Positions 1-6,755 are shown, counted from the stretch's first letter. The stretch is DNA of 10,593 bases from Ardenticatenia bacterium (GCA_026984385.1 JALSSH010000361.1:1-10593); one strand, 5' to 3'. Notes: generated by a model not told the origin, from the sequence alone. Numbers and translations are program-made.

Positions 1-217
1 CGACGCTGCGCCGGAAGACGGCGCGGATGTGGAAACGGCGGTCTTTCAGGTGGCCCCGGGCGTGGAAACATTGCTGCTCACAGGGCTGGCCCCGCAAGCG
101 GGCTATCACCTGAGCGGCGAGGGGGAACTCAACGCCACGTTGAGCACCGACGACGCCGGCGTGATCGTCGTGCCGAAGGTGCAAGCGGGCGTTTTCCAAT
201 TGGAGCGGGCCGACTGA
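1..217 (+). CDS. C-terminal fragment of an unidentified protein
   Basis: The reading frame is open from base 2 to a TGA at 215-217, giving 71 residues with no stop upstream, so this is the 3' end of a gene that begins outside the window. The GTG at 29 lies inside the frame and need not be a start. The visible residues alternate hydrophobic and polar positions, with glycine turns (LLLTGLAPQAGYHL, then STDDAGVIVVP). This pattern resembles the last beta-sandwich domain of a secreted or carbohydrate-active protein. That is a fold impression, not a family identification. The stop lies only 7 bases from the stop of the convergent ATPase gene, and I see no separate terminator hairpin between them. 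Confidence 0.6.
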   Translation, partial: DAAPEDGADVETAVFQVAPGVETLLLTGLAPQAGYHLSGEGELNATLSTDDAGVIVVPKVQAGVFQLERAD

Positions 218-224
218 CGCGCGC

Positions 225-1760
225 TCAAGCCCCGGAGTCCAGCGTGGGGGTGTGGCTGGGCCTGGGTGTGCGCGTCGGGCGGCGCGTGCGGGTGGCGCTT
301 GGCGTAGCGCTGGGCGTGGCGGTGCGTGTCGCCGAGGGCGTAGCGCTCGGCGTGATCGAAGGGCGACGGGTGCGTGTGAGGGTTGGCGTCGCTGTTGGGC
401 GGGCGGCTTCGGTCTGGGTGGCGAAGTCGGCTTGGCGTGTGCCCTCCAAATCCAGCGCCAGCGTCGCGGTGGGCACGTCGTGGATATTTGCGCGCGTTGC
501 GTCGCGGCCTGCGGCTTTGCGTAGCGCAAAAGCGCCTACCAGCGTCACGATGCTCAACACCGCCAGCGCTCCCCACAGCGCCCGCCGTCGTGCGGCAGTG
601 CGCGCGTTATGTTGCGGACGGGGCGGCGTGACGTTGGCTTGCACCCAGTCCGCGATCAGGCGCGCGGGCAGACGATAGGTGTCCTCTTCGGCTTGCACCA
701 GCCCCATATAGCCCAAGCTGCGCAACGCGGCGGCCAATTGCGTGCGGTTCAGCGCGTAACCGGCTTTGCGCAGCCATTCATGGAGCGTGGCGAAGGGGAT
801 CGGAGCGTTTTCCAGCGCTTCGCTCAGCCGCACCAACGCGCTGAGCGTCACGCGCTCATTATGCGTGGCCGCGCCCCACAGCGGCGCGAAGATCGCGTCG
901 GCCTGGTCTAGCACGGCGGGCAAAATCGCTTGCACGTCCTCGGTGCTGATCGGCTCGGCATGGCCGCGTTCTTCGGATCGGCGGAAAAGCAAAAAGCCGA
1001 ACGCTTGCAGCAAAAACGGGTGTCCGCCAGCCAACGCCAAAATTTGCTCGACGACGCCGTCCTCAAAGGTATACGCTTCTGCGATCGGCTCACGGATGAG
1101 ACGGGCAGCTTCTTGAGGCGGAAGCTCTTGCAAACGTAAATGTGTCGTCGGGTCGTTGAGCAACGAGTGTTGCATTAAACGATCTTCCCAAGCCGCGTCT
1201 AGCGCCAGTACCGCGTCCAAGCGTGCATAGCGCGCCAGCCATTCCCCGAGCGTGTCCCCCCAGTCGGCGGGCAACGTGCCTTGTTCGGCGGCGTCCCAAA
1301 GCAAATGCGCGTCGTCAAAGGCCAACACCAGATGCCGCGCGCGCAAAGCGGCCAGCACCACGTCCAAAAACTCGTCGGCAAACCAGGCGCGCAGTTCCTC
1401 AACGGGCAGATCGGGCGCGTCGGGGGGCCAGTCCGGCAAGCGGTAGGTGCTGGCGCCGATTTGCTCCAGTGTGCGGGTGATGCCGTTGACCAGCGCGGCG
1501 AGCAAAGTCAGCTCGTCCAGTGGGGAAAGTGCGGAAAGCTCCACCACACAAACGCGGTAGCGCTCCTCAATCTGTGCGCCGAGCAAGTGCAACACGGCGC
1601 TTTTGCCCAACCCGCGCCGCCCCAAGACGATCAGCGGGCGGTCTAGCGGCGTGCCGACGAAGTGCTGTCGGAAGAAGGCGAACACCGCCGCCCGCCCGAA
1701 AAAAACGCTCGGATCGGCAGGTGGTCGCAGGGGGTTATACGGGTTGGGAATGGTGGTCAT
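225..1760 (-). CDS. Membrane-anchored AAA/STAND-like ATPase with Ser/Thr/Pro tail
   Basis: This is a 511-residue P-loop ATPase. Walker A is GRRGLGKS at residues 47-54, in the context RPLIVLGRRGLGKS. Walker B is LVLAFDD at 144-150. LAGGHPFLLQ at 243-252 resembles the sensor-2 region of AAA_16/archaeal-ATPase-type proteins. Residues about 300-375 look like a winged-helix domain. A basic stretch (about 388-393) precedes one hydrophobic helix at about 394-413. The remaining roughly 95 residues are low complexity, with two 12-residue TPSATPSATRT-type repeats at 470-493 and more Thr/Pro/Arg to the end. Basic residues before the helix predict a cytoplasmic ATPase and an extracytoplasmic tail. The ATG at 1760 is preferred over the longer frame starting at 1835: AGGGAG lies 11 bases upstream, the protein then begins MTTIPNPYNPLRPP just before the ATPase domain, and the extra residues look unstructured. 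Substrate or partner is unknown; STAND-type ATPases commonly act in signalling or as scaffolds. Confidence 0.8.
   Translation of the reverse strand: MTTIPNPYNPLRPPADPSVFFGRAAVFAFFRQHFVGTPLDRPLIVLGRRGLGKSAVLHLLGAQIEERYRVCVVELSALSPLDELTLLAALVNGITRTLEQIGASTYRLPDWPPDAPDLPVEELRAWFADEFLDVVLAALRARHLVLAFDDAHLLWDAAEQGTLPADWGDTLGEWLARYARLDAVLALDAAWEDRLMQHSLLNDPTTHLRLQELPPQEAARLIREPIAEAYTFEDGVVEQILALAGGHPFLLQAFGFLLFRRSEERGHAEPISTEDVQAILPAVLDQADAIFAPLWGAATHNERVTLSALVRLSEALENAPIPFATLHEWLRKAGYALNRTQLAAALRSLGYMGLVQAEEDTYRLPARLIADWVQANVTPPRPQHNARTAARRRALWGALAVLSIVTLVGAFALRKAAGRDATRANIHDVPTATLALDLEGTRQADFATQTEAARPTATPTLTRTRRPSITPSATPSATRTATPSATPSATRTRRPTRTPRPSHTPTLDSGA
282..353 (-). repeat. 36-bp tandem repeat encoding the ATPase tail
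   Basis: Two 36-base units (318-353 and 282-317 on the minus strand) encode two 12-residue units, TPSATPSATRTA and TPSATPSATRTR, in the ATPase tail. An 18-base core, GGCGTAGCGCTSGGCGTG on the plus strand, is nearly identical at 301-318 and 337-354. The rest of each unit has diverged at DNA level while the protein pattern persists. The repeat is in frame, so changes in copy number would lengthen or shorten the tail without a frameshift. Confidence 0.75.
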
Positions 1761-1806
1761 GGGCGCGCTTGCTCCCTGGTGTCGGTGTGTCGGGTCGCAT
1801 AGCGTT

Positions 1807-1835
1807 AGTGTATGCAGAGCGCGGCACGCGGGCAA
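1807..1835 (-). promoter_or_regulatory. Possible sigma70-type promoter of the ATPase gene
   Basis: Read on the minus strand, TTGCCC (1835-1830) and TACACT (1812-1807) are separated by 17 bases. Each hexamer matches the consensus at 4 of 6 positions. Transcription would begin near 1800, giving a leader of about 40 bases. The match is modest and could be chance in GC-rich DNA. Confidence 0.3.
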
Positions 1836-1917
1836 GTGCGGCGCGGGTTGCGCTAGGCGATCCCATGTTGGGGGTCGCGCTCAAGCAATCTTTCGCGTTT
1901 TGCTTTTCGAGCGTGGA

Positions 1918-1981
1918 AATACAAAAAGGGCGAGGCGGAAGATAGCCGACGGCATTTGCCGTGCCGCTTCTGCCCTCGCCC
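1918..1981 (-). terminator. Intrinsic terminator of fhs
   Basis: Beginning about 32 bases after the fhs stop on the minus strand is a long hairpin. The outer arms GGGCGAGG (1928-1935) and CCTCGCCC (1974-1981) pair perfectly. A GAAG/CTTC pair follows inside, and the inner ACGGC/GCCGT stem closes an ATTT loop (1949-1962). On the minus strand the hairpin is followed at once by TTTTTGTATTT. This is a classic Rho-independent terminator and separates fhs from the ATPase gene. Confidence 0.9.
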
Positions 1982-2013
1982 CAACCGTGAAGATAGTGTT
2001 CGGCTTAGAACAC

Positions 2014-3783
2014 TTAGAACAAGCCGACGACCTTTCCGTCCTCGTCAATGTCAATGTTCATAAAGGCCGGGTAGGTCGGCAGCCCGGGCATAGTGCTCAT
2101 TGTGCCCAGCAACGGGTAGACAAAGCCGGCCCCCACACTGGCACGCACTTCGCGCACCGGCACGGTAAAGCCCTTCGGCACGCCCTTCAGCGACGGATCG
2201 TGGCTGAGGCTGAGGTGCGTCTTTGCCATGCAAATCGGCAAGTCGCCGAAGCCCGCCGCCTCATAGCGCGCGATCTGCTGCTCGGCCAGCTCGGAAAATT
2301 CCACGCCGTCCGCCCCGTAAACTTCTTTGGCGATGATCTCGATCTTGTTCTTGATCGGCTGGTCTAGGTCATAGAGGAAGCGGAACTCGCTCGGCTTTTC
2401 TGCCGCCGCGACCACCGCCTCGGCCAGCTCGACCGCGCCGGCGCCGCCTTCGGCCCAGTGGTTGGACATCACAGCGGCTTCTGCGCCTGCCTCTTCGGCG
2501 ATGCGCTTGACCAACGCGATCTCGGCTTCGGTGTCGTGCCAGAAGCGATTGACGGCCACCACCACCGGCACGCCAAACTTACGCGCGATCTGGATATGGT
2601 GCACCATGTTGGCGCTGCCTTTTTCCAGCAGTTCCAAGTTTTCGGTGGTGTAGGCTTCGTCCAACGGGGCGCCGGGGGAAACCTTCGGGCCGCCGCCGTG
2701 CATCTTCAGCGCGCGAATGGTCGCCACCAACACAACCACGTTGGGGACCAGGCCGGAATAGCGGCATTTGATGTTAAAGAATTTCTCCATGCCGATATCC
2801 GCGCCGAAGCCGCTTTCGGTCACCACATATTCGCCCAGACGCAACGCGATCTGGTCGGCCAGGATGCTGCTGTTGCCATGTGCGATGTTGGCAAAAGGCC
2901 CTGCGTGCACAAAGGCGGGCTGCCCTTCCAGCGTTTGGAGCAAGTTGGGCATAATCGTGTCTTTCATCAGCACGGTGACCGCGCCCGCAACGCCCAAATC
3001 CTCCAACGTGACCGGATCGCCCTGTTTGTTGAGCGCCACCACCACGCGCCCTACGCGCTCGCGCAAGTCCTTCAGGCCGGTGGTCAGCGCCAGAATCGCC
3101 ATCAGCTCGCTGGCTACGGTGATGTCGTAAGCAGTGTGACGCGGGAAAACGGGGCTGGGTGAGCCGTCGCGCAGTTTGTCGTCGTTCAACCCGATCATAA
3201 TGCTGCGCAGGCTGCGGTCACACACATCAACCACGCGATTCCAAGTGATAGTATCCGGATCGATATCCAGACGGCGCTTGATGCCGCGACGGGCCAGCGC
3301 CTCATCGCTTTGGCGGCTTTCGTGGTACATGCGCGTATCCAGCGCCGCCGCAACCAGATTGTGCGCCACGCCGATCGCGTGAATGTCGCCGGTGAGGTGG
3401 AGGTTGAAGTCCTCCATCGGGATCACCTGGCTATAACCGCCGCCTGCCGCGCCGCCCTTGATGCCAAAAGTGGGGCCCATGCTGGGTTGGCGGATGCAGA
3501 GCACCGAGTTGAGACCCAGCTTGCCCAGCGCCTGGGTCAGCCCGACGCTGGTCGTGGTTTTGCCCTCGCCGAGTGGGGTAGGCGTGATGGCGGTCACGTC
3601 AATATATTTTCCCTGCGGGCGATCCTTAAATTTCTCCAGCACAGAAAGATGTACTTTGGCTTTGTACTTTCCGTAGAGATCGAGGTCGTCTTCCGAAAGC
3701 CCGAGCTTGGCGGCAATCTCCAAAATGGGGCGCACTTCCGCAGCCTGGGCGATTTCCAGATCACTGGGCACACGTTTACTCAT
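2014..3783 (-). CDS. fhs: Formate--tetrahydrofolate ligase
   Basis: The product (589 residues) joins formate to tetrahydrofolate using ATP, giving 10-formyl-THF for purine synthesis, initiator Met-tRNA formylation and folate-linked one-carbon flow. The family is very clear. The N-terminus has DLEIAQAAEVRPILEIAAKLG. The nucleotide-binding segment is TPTPLGEGKTTT (67-78). RQPSMGPTFGIKGG follows from 98, and the second family signature, IPMEDFNLHLTGD, spans 121-132. TESGFGADIGMEKF begins at 322, and MPGLPTYPAFMNID (565-578) lies close to the C-terminus. Length is slightly above the usual 555-560 residues. Two ATGs are possible. GGAG touches the upstream one (3792) but lies 9 bases before the one at 3783, so 3783 is chosen. 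The gene appears to be its own transcription unit. The same enzyme serves the Wood-Ljungdahl methyl branch in acetogens, but nothing else in the window supports that pathway. Confidence 0.97.
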   Translation of the reverse strand: MSKRVPSDLEIAQAAEVRPILEIAAKLGLSEDDLDLYGKYKAKVHLSVLEKFKDRPQGKYIDVTAITPTPLGEGKTTTSVGLTQALGKLGLNSVLCIRQPSMGPTFGIKGGAAGGGYSQVIPMEDFNLHLTGDIHAIGVAHNLVAAALDTRMYHESRQSDEALARRGIKRRLDIDPDTITWNRVVDVCDRSLRSIMIGLNDDKLRDGSPSPVFPRHTAYDITVASELMAILALTTGLKDLRERVGRVVVALNKQGDPVTLEDLGVAGAVTVLMKDTIMPNLLQTLEGQPAFVHAGPFANIAHGNSSILADQIALRLGEYVVTESGFGADIGMEKFFNIKCRYSGLVPNVVVLVATIRALKMHGGGPKVSPGAPLDEAYTTENLELLEKGSANMVHHIQIARKFGVPVVVAVNRFWHDTEAEIALVKRIAEEAGAEAAVMSNHWAEGGAGAVELAEAVVAAAEKPSEFRFLYDLDQPIKNKIEIIAKEVYGADGVEFSELAEQQIARYEAAGFGDLPICMAKTHLSLSHDPSLKGVPKGFTVPVREVRASVGAGFVYPLLGTMSTMPGLPTYPAFMNIDIDEDGKVVGLF

Positions 3784-3838
3784 TGACACCATCTCCGAAA
3801 AATAACCTTAAACGTCACTGTTCCACTTGGCGTAGTCT

Positions 3839-3882
3839 CTCGCCAAACCCACCGGCGAGGCACGCCACTTTGAAGCATACCA
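3839..3882 (-). promoter_or_regulatory. Possible extended -10 promoter and leader hairpin upstream of fhs
   Basis: On the minus strand TGGTATGCT (3882-3874) is an extended -10-like element, with no good -35. It would start transcription near 3867 and leave a leader of about 84 bases. That leader contains a perfect 6-bp stem, CTCGCC/GGCGAG (3859-3854 with 3844-3839, 9-base loop). Outside it, a 5-bp CGCCA/TGGCG pairing is possible (3867-3863 with 3832-3828). It does not resemble the known THF riboswitch by eye. Function is unproven. Confidence 0.3.
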
Positions 3883-3940
3883 CACTCGTGACAACGCTCA
3901 CAGAGCAAATCGGCGCGTCTGAGATATGACGGTATGCACT

Positions 3941-3965
3941 AAAAAAGCCCACTTTGCAGTGGGCT
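3941..3965 (-). terminator. Intrinsic terminator of the receiver-Roadblock gene
   Basis: On the minus strand a perfect 8-bp stem AGCCCACT/AGTGGGCT with a 4-base loop (3946-3965) is followed by a run of six T. It begins about 28 bases beyond the stop at 3993. This is an excellent Rho-independent terminator and insulates fhs from upstream transcription. Confidence 0.93.
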
Positions 3966-3992
3966 GAATGCACAAAAACATCACTGCGACAC

Positions 3993-5120
3993 TCACTCGT
4001 CCAAAATGCCCATATCGATCGCCTCGTCGTAGCCGACGTGCGTTTCATCGTCGGATTGGATGGTCTCGGCCAAGTTACTCAACTCTTCCGGGTCGAAGAG
4101 CGAGTCGGCCAACCCTTCGTCAATCGGTTGAGCAAATAGCGCCTCAACGTCCAGATCGGGTACGGCTTCTGCGGGGACGGTTTCCTGGGCTGGTGCGCTT
4201 GCCTCAGCGCGCACAGGAGCGGCAGGCTCAGGGGGGCGGGGCGGTCGTTTGGTTTCGGCGGGGGCAGGGGCGACGGGCTGCGTTTCGGTGCTCTGGAGAC
4301 GATAAGCGTCTTCGCCCAACATCTCGATAAGCTGGTTGGCGGCTTGGCGTCCGTAAAGCATCACAGAAGCCATCGCGCGGCGGTTTTCGCCCTCAAAGAC
4401 CAAGAACATAAGGTAGTGGTAGCCCAGCGCCAAACCGTACACGTCCAACCGCTCGCCGTTGTAATAGTGCAACGCACCCGCCGGCCCGCCGATGAGGGGA
4501 CTGATCTCCACCACGCGCGCGAACATCGGCCCCAAGATGGCGGCCAGCGTTTCGCGGTCAACGTAGCCGGTTGCGCCCTCGTCCACCAACACACGTCCGG
4601 TGCGGTCGGCCACGATGATCCCCATCGCGCCCACATCGCGGATCAAGCCGATCACCATATCGCGCACTTTTTCGGTATCCAGCGGGGGCAGTGGACCGTA
4701 ATCCACCGATGGCGTGAGCCGGTGTTCTTCAGCGGCGACGGCGGCCTCGCCGTCTAACGCAATGCGCAAACCGCGCAAAAACGGCTCGGCGACCGGACGT
4801 ACAAAATATTGGCAAGGCGCGTTAGCCAGTGCCTGCGGGTCCGGCTGGGGGTCGTGCTCTTCGGAAAGCACGATGACCGGTGTGCCGAGCGACTCGTGGG
4901 CGATATGGTCGGCCAGCTCGATCCCGTGCATCGGGCCGGGGATTTGGTAAGCGGTCACGACCAGATCGATAGCCGTGTTTTCGACCTCTGCCAACGCTTC
5001 TGTTGGGCTTGGCACTTCCACCAGCACAAATTGCCGGTTGAGCAGCGCCAACGCCCCGCGCACGATCCGCGCCACTTCGCCTACTGCATCTACAACTACA
5101 ATTCGAGGGATTGAACGCAT
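3993..5120 (-). CDS. Degenerate receiver domain fused to Roadblock/LC7 domain
   Basis: This 375-residue protein has three parts. Residues 1-120 have the receiver (REC) pattern: hydrophobic strand IVVVD (7-11), then DLVVTAYQIPGP (52-63) and PVIVLS (81-86). The phosphoacceptor site reads T-A-Y, with Ala57 where active receivers have Asp. The acidic pair is reduced to Asp11, and the usual Lys-Pro reads Arg108-Pro109. It therefore looks like a pseudo-receiver that cannot be phosphorylated in the normal way. Residues about 150-268 look like a Roadblock/LC7 domain (MGIIVADRTGRVLVDEG, then YGLALGYHYLMFLVFEG), a fold that binds small Ras-like GTPases such as MglA. Residues about 278-320 are a Pro/Ala-rich linker, and 321-375 an acidic tail with short hydrophobic patches (VEALFAQPID, MGILDE). 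The protein is probably a cytoplasmic scaffold. No GTPase gene is visible nearby. The ATG at 5120 has only a weak AGCAGG upstream. Confidence 0.85.
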   Translation of the reverse strand: MRSIPRIVVVDAVGEVARIVRGALALLNRQFVLVEVPSPTEALAEVENTAIDLVVTAYQIPGPMHGIELADHIAHESLGTPVIVLSEEHDPQPDPQALANAPCQYFVRPVAEPFLRGLRIALDGEAAVAAEEHRLTPSVDYGPLPPLDTEKVRDMVIGLIRDVGAMGIIVADRTGRVLVDEGATGYVDRETLAAILGPMFARVVEISPLIGGPAGALHYYNGERLDVYGLALGYHYLMFLVFEGENRRAMASVMLYGRQAANQLIEMLGEDAYRLQSTETQPVAPAPAETKRPPRPPEPAAPVRAEASAPAQETVPAEAVPDLDVEALFAQPIDEGLADSLFDPEELSNLAETIQSDDETHVGYDEAIDMGILDE

Positions 5121-5163
5121 GGTGTACTACCTGCTCATCGCTACCAAAGATGGATACACGCCA

Positions 5164-5192
5164 ATTATAGCGCCGACCGGGCCGGAAAAAGA
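5164..5192 (-). promoter_or_regulatory. Possible promoter of the receiver-Roadblock gene
   Basis: A perfect TATAAT reads on the minus strand (5169-5164), with a poor T-rich -35 (TTCTTT or TCTTTT) 17-18 bases upstream. Transcription would begin near 5157, about 37 bases before the ATG at 5120. This suggests the gene is transcribed independently of the HAD gene upstream. Confidence 0.45.
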
Positions 5193-5290
5193 ATCCCTCT
5201 CAAGTCAGGGTCCCGTCCCTGTTTATTTAATCCTAGCGGATTTGAGCCAGGTTGCAATAGCTGTGCTGCGCTTTGCACCCGACAAGCGCG

Positions 5291-5317
5291 CGAAAATGCC
5301 GAAAATCACGAAATTTT
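5291..5317. repeat. Short 9-bp-periodic AT-rich repeat
   Basis: On the plus strand the units CGAAAATGC, CGAAAATCA and CGAAATTTT follow each other with a 9-base period. GAAAAT (5301-5306) and ATTTTC can also pair as a weak hairpin. The repeat starts 6 bases past the HAD stop, in otherwise GC-rich DNA. It might act as a weak 3' end for that gene, but the stem is AT-rich and no clear T-run follows. Confidence 0.35.
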
Positions 5318-5322
5318 CACGT

Positions 5323-5793
5323 TCAACCGCGTAAGGTTGCCAGTAAACGGCGCGGGTTGAGCAAGCTATCCAGCGCGTCGTCAACGCTCGGGAAAACCAG
5401 ATCGGCGGCCAACAACGTTTCGAGTGCTGCGCCTTCTGCGCCGAGAATAGCGATCCCCAAGGCGGCCTCGCGCAACATCGCGGCATCGTTGCGCCCGTTG
5501 CCTACTGCGATCGTTTGCCTAGCGCCCAGCTCCTGCACCATGCGGCGTTTTTCTTCTGCCCCCAACTTGCCTTGAAGCCGCCGTGCTTGCAAGGGCAACC
5601 CTTCGGTCATTCGAGCCAGTGTGCCGTGCGTGTCAGCGGAAATAACGTACAGCTCCAACTGCTCGCCCAATTGCGCCAGCCGCTCGCGCGTTGAGTCGGC
5701 TAAACGTCCGTCTTGCGCCAACGTGCCGTTGAAGTCCAACAACACGGCGGAAAAACGCGCCGTCCCCCAGCCGGGGATGTTCAATTCCAGCAT
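5323..5793 (-). CDS. HAD-superfamily hydrolase, soluble P-type-ATPase-like
   Basis: This 156-residue cytoplasmic protein carries all the HAD phosphatase motifs. Motif I is LLDFNGTLA (18-26), with nucleophile Asp20 and an Asn at position 22 where most HAD phosphatases have Asp. Motif II is VISADTHG (50-57). Lys82 in EEKRRMVQELG is a candidate for the motif III lysine. Motif IV is VGNGRNDAAML (97-107). There is no cap domain. DFNGT together with GNGxNDAAML resembles the small 'soluble P-type ATPase' group (COG4087), whose substrate is not established. It is probably a phosphatase or phosphotransferase. The start at 5793 is well supported by AGGAG 7 bases upstream, and a good promoter lies immediately before it. 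Confidence 0.85.
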   Translation of the reverse strand: MLELNIPGWGTARFSAVLLDFNGTLAQDGRLADSTRERLAQLGEQLELYVISADTHGTLARMTEGLPLQARRLQGKLGAEEKRRMVQELGARQTIAVGNGRNDAAMLREAALGIAILGAEGAALETLLAADLVFPSVDDALDSLLNPRRLLATLRG

Positions 5794-5835
5794 GAGAGGT
5801 CTCCTTTCCCCTTCAGGGAGCTAAGCCCCGCGCCT

Positions 5836-5864
5836 ATAATAGCCTACTTTACTCACGATCTGAA
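5836..5864 (-). promoter_or_regulatory. Promoter of the HAD gene
   Basis: On the minus strand TTCAGA (5864-5859, 4 of 6) and TATTAT (5841-5836, 5 of 6) are separated by exactly 17 bases. Transcription would begin near 5829, about 36 bases before the HAD start codon. The plus strand of the same site also reads TATAAT (5835-5840), but without a recognisable -35. Confidence 0.5.
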
Positions 5865-5889
5865 GCACGTTAGGACTTTTGGCCTATGG

Positions 5890-5966
5890 TTCATTTCAGG
5901 CTTAAGGGTGAATATAAATTAGATGAAGGTGCACCAAGAGCGACAAGCTCCCAAGATATGTTGACA
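5890..5966 (+). promoter_or_regulatory. Candidate promoter elements for the CheY-like gene
   Basis: Two weak options lie between the divergent HAD and receiver genes. TTCATT (5890-5895) with 17 bases to TATAAA (5913-5918) has a good -10 and a poor -35. A perfect TTGACA is at 5961-5966, but the only nearby -10-like sequence, TAGGAC (5981), is poor and spaced by 14. I cannot choose between them; an activator-dependent or non-sigma70 promoter is also possible. Confidence 0.3.
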
Positions 5967-6031
5967 GGCTGGGGATTTTGTAGGACGGGGACAACCATCG
6001 ACCGGTAACCGTTTCCTGATAGGATCGAACC

Positions 6032-6448
6032 GTGAACAACGTCCAAATGAACGCTCGGCGCGTCGTCGTCGTTGACGACGATCCCGATGTCTTAAACCTG
6101 GTCTCGATCTTGCTTCAGCGTATCGGCGTTCAGGCGTCTACGTTTGCCGACGGGCGTAGCGCGATTCGCTACCTCGCCCAAGAAACGCCGGATTTGATCA
6201 TTCTGGACTTGATGCTGCCGGATGTGGACGGACTGGATATTTTGCGGCAGATTCGAGCGCGGGCGCGCTTTGAGGCCGTGCCGGTGCTGGTACTTTCCGC
6301 CAAAGCCGATCCGGATACTATCCGCACGGCGTTGGATAACGGCGCAGACAGTTACGTGACCAAGCTCTATATCACCAACAGCCTCGTAGACCGTGTCCGT
6401 TTGCTTTTGACGCACGGGCGGCGGTCACGCTCGCTTTTCGGGCATTGA
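6032..6448 (+). CDS. Stand-alone CheY-like response regulator receiver
   Basis: The 138-residue product is a single REC domain without an output domain. All catalytic residues are present: the acidic cluster VVVVDDDPD (11-19), phosphoacceptor Asp59 in LIILDLMLPDVDG, Ser89 in VLVLSAKAD and Lys111 in YVTKL. The usual Lys-Pro dipeptide is Lys-Leu here. It should accept phosphate from a histidine kinase and signal through protein contacts, but no kinase is in the window. The C-terminus ends in a short basic tail (HGRRSRS). GTG at 6032 is chosen because AGGA lies 7 bases upstream; the in-frame ATG at 6047 has no ribosome-binding site. A terminator follows, so it is monocistronic. Confidence 0.9.
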   Translation: MNNVQMNARRVVVVDDDPDVLNLVSILLQRIGVQASTFADGRSAIRYLAQETPDLIILDLMLPDVDGLDILRQIRARARFEAVPVLVLSAKADPDTIRTALDNGADSYVTKLYITNSLVDRVRLLLTHGRRSRSLFGH

Positions 6449-6488
6449 AGCTGCCGCCATCTTGCGCCACCGATACTTGTAGGGATAC

Positions 6489-6525
6489 GCCTCGCCCGAT
6501 CCTTTGGGGCGGGGCTTTGTTATTT
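6489..6525 (+). terminator. Intrinsic terminator of the CheY-like gene
   Basis: A 9-bp stem (6489-6497 with 6507-6515, one G-U pair) and a 9-base loop are followed by TTTGTTATTT. It begins 41 bases after the receiver stop codon. Confidence 0.85.
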
Positions 6526-6620
6526 GCTCAACAAAAAGCGTCCCCCGACAACGCCCGCTCAATGCGTTGAGCCGCATGTGCCCCGAGAGATTGCAAACTT
6601 CCCGCACGGTAGCGATTTTG

Positions 6621-6629
6621 TGGTACAAT
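6621..6629 (+). promoter_or_regulatory. Extended -10 promoter for the CNNM/cdd/recO unit
   Basis: TGGTACAAT is an extended -10 element (TGn followed by TACAAT, 5 of 6). There is no good -35 at 17 bases; TTGCAA at 6591 is too far away. Transcription would begin near 6636, well upstream of the CNNM coding region. Confidence 0.45.
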
Positions 6630-6755
6630 GCGCGCAGGGAACATACGTTTAGGTCACACAACCGTGCAAGACAACCCAACCACCGTGACAATGCGAAACT
6701 CTGAAGACCCCTCCGACCCTGCTAGAGCCATAAACCGCCGCACCATCCAAGAGCG

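Noticed and set aside
282..354. 36-bp repeats as a CRISPR-like array
   Set aside because: The units are directly adjacent without spacers and are in frame with a Thr/Pro protein repeat.
106..576. A 156-codon minus-strand frame rich in His, Arg and Pro
   Set aside because: It overlaps the repetitive Thr/Pro tail of the ATPase in another frame. Its composition simply reflects the GC-rich repeat.
1603..2367. A 254-codon plus-strand frame
   Set aside because: It runs antisense through the ATPase start, the fhs terminator and the fhs 3' end. The minus-strand genes have strong family signatures, so this is a shadow frame.
2458..3162. A 234-codon plus-strand frame inside fhs
   Set aside because: It is antisense to highly conserved fhs codons. 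Long antisense frames are expected in GC-rich genes.
3784..3940. THF riboswitch upstream of fhs
   Set aside because: The known conserved core of that riboswitch class is not visible by eye. Only a simple hairpin is supported.
5207..5232. Hairpin CAGGG/CCCTG followed by TTTATTT on the plus strand as a terminator
   Set aside because: No plus-strand gene lies upstream of it. The stem is only 5 bp, and on the minus strand it lacks an adjacent T-run.
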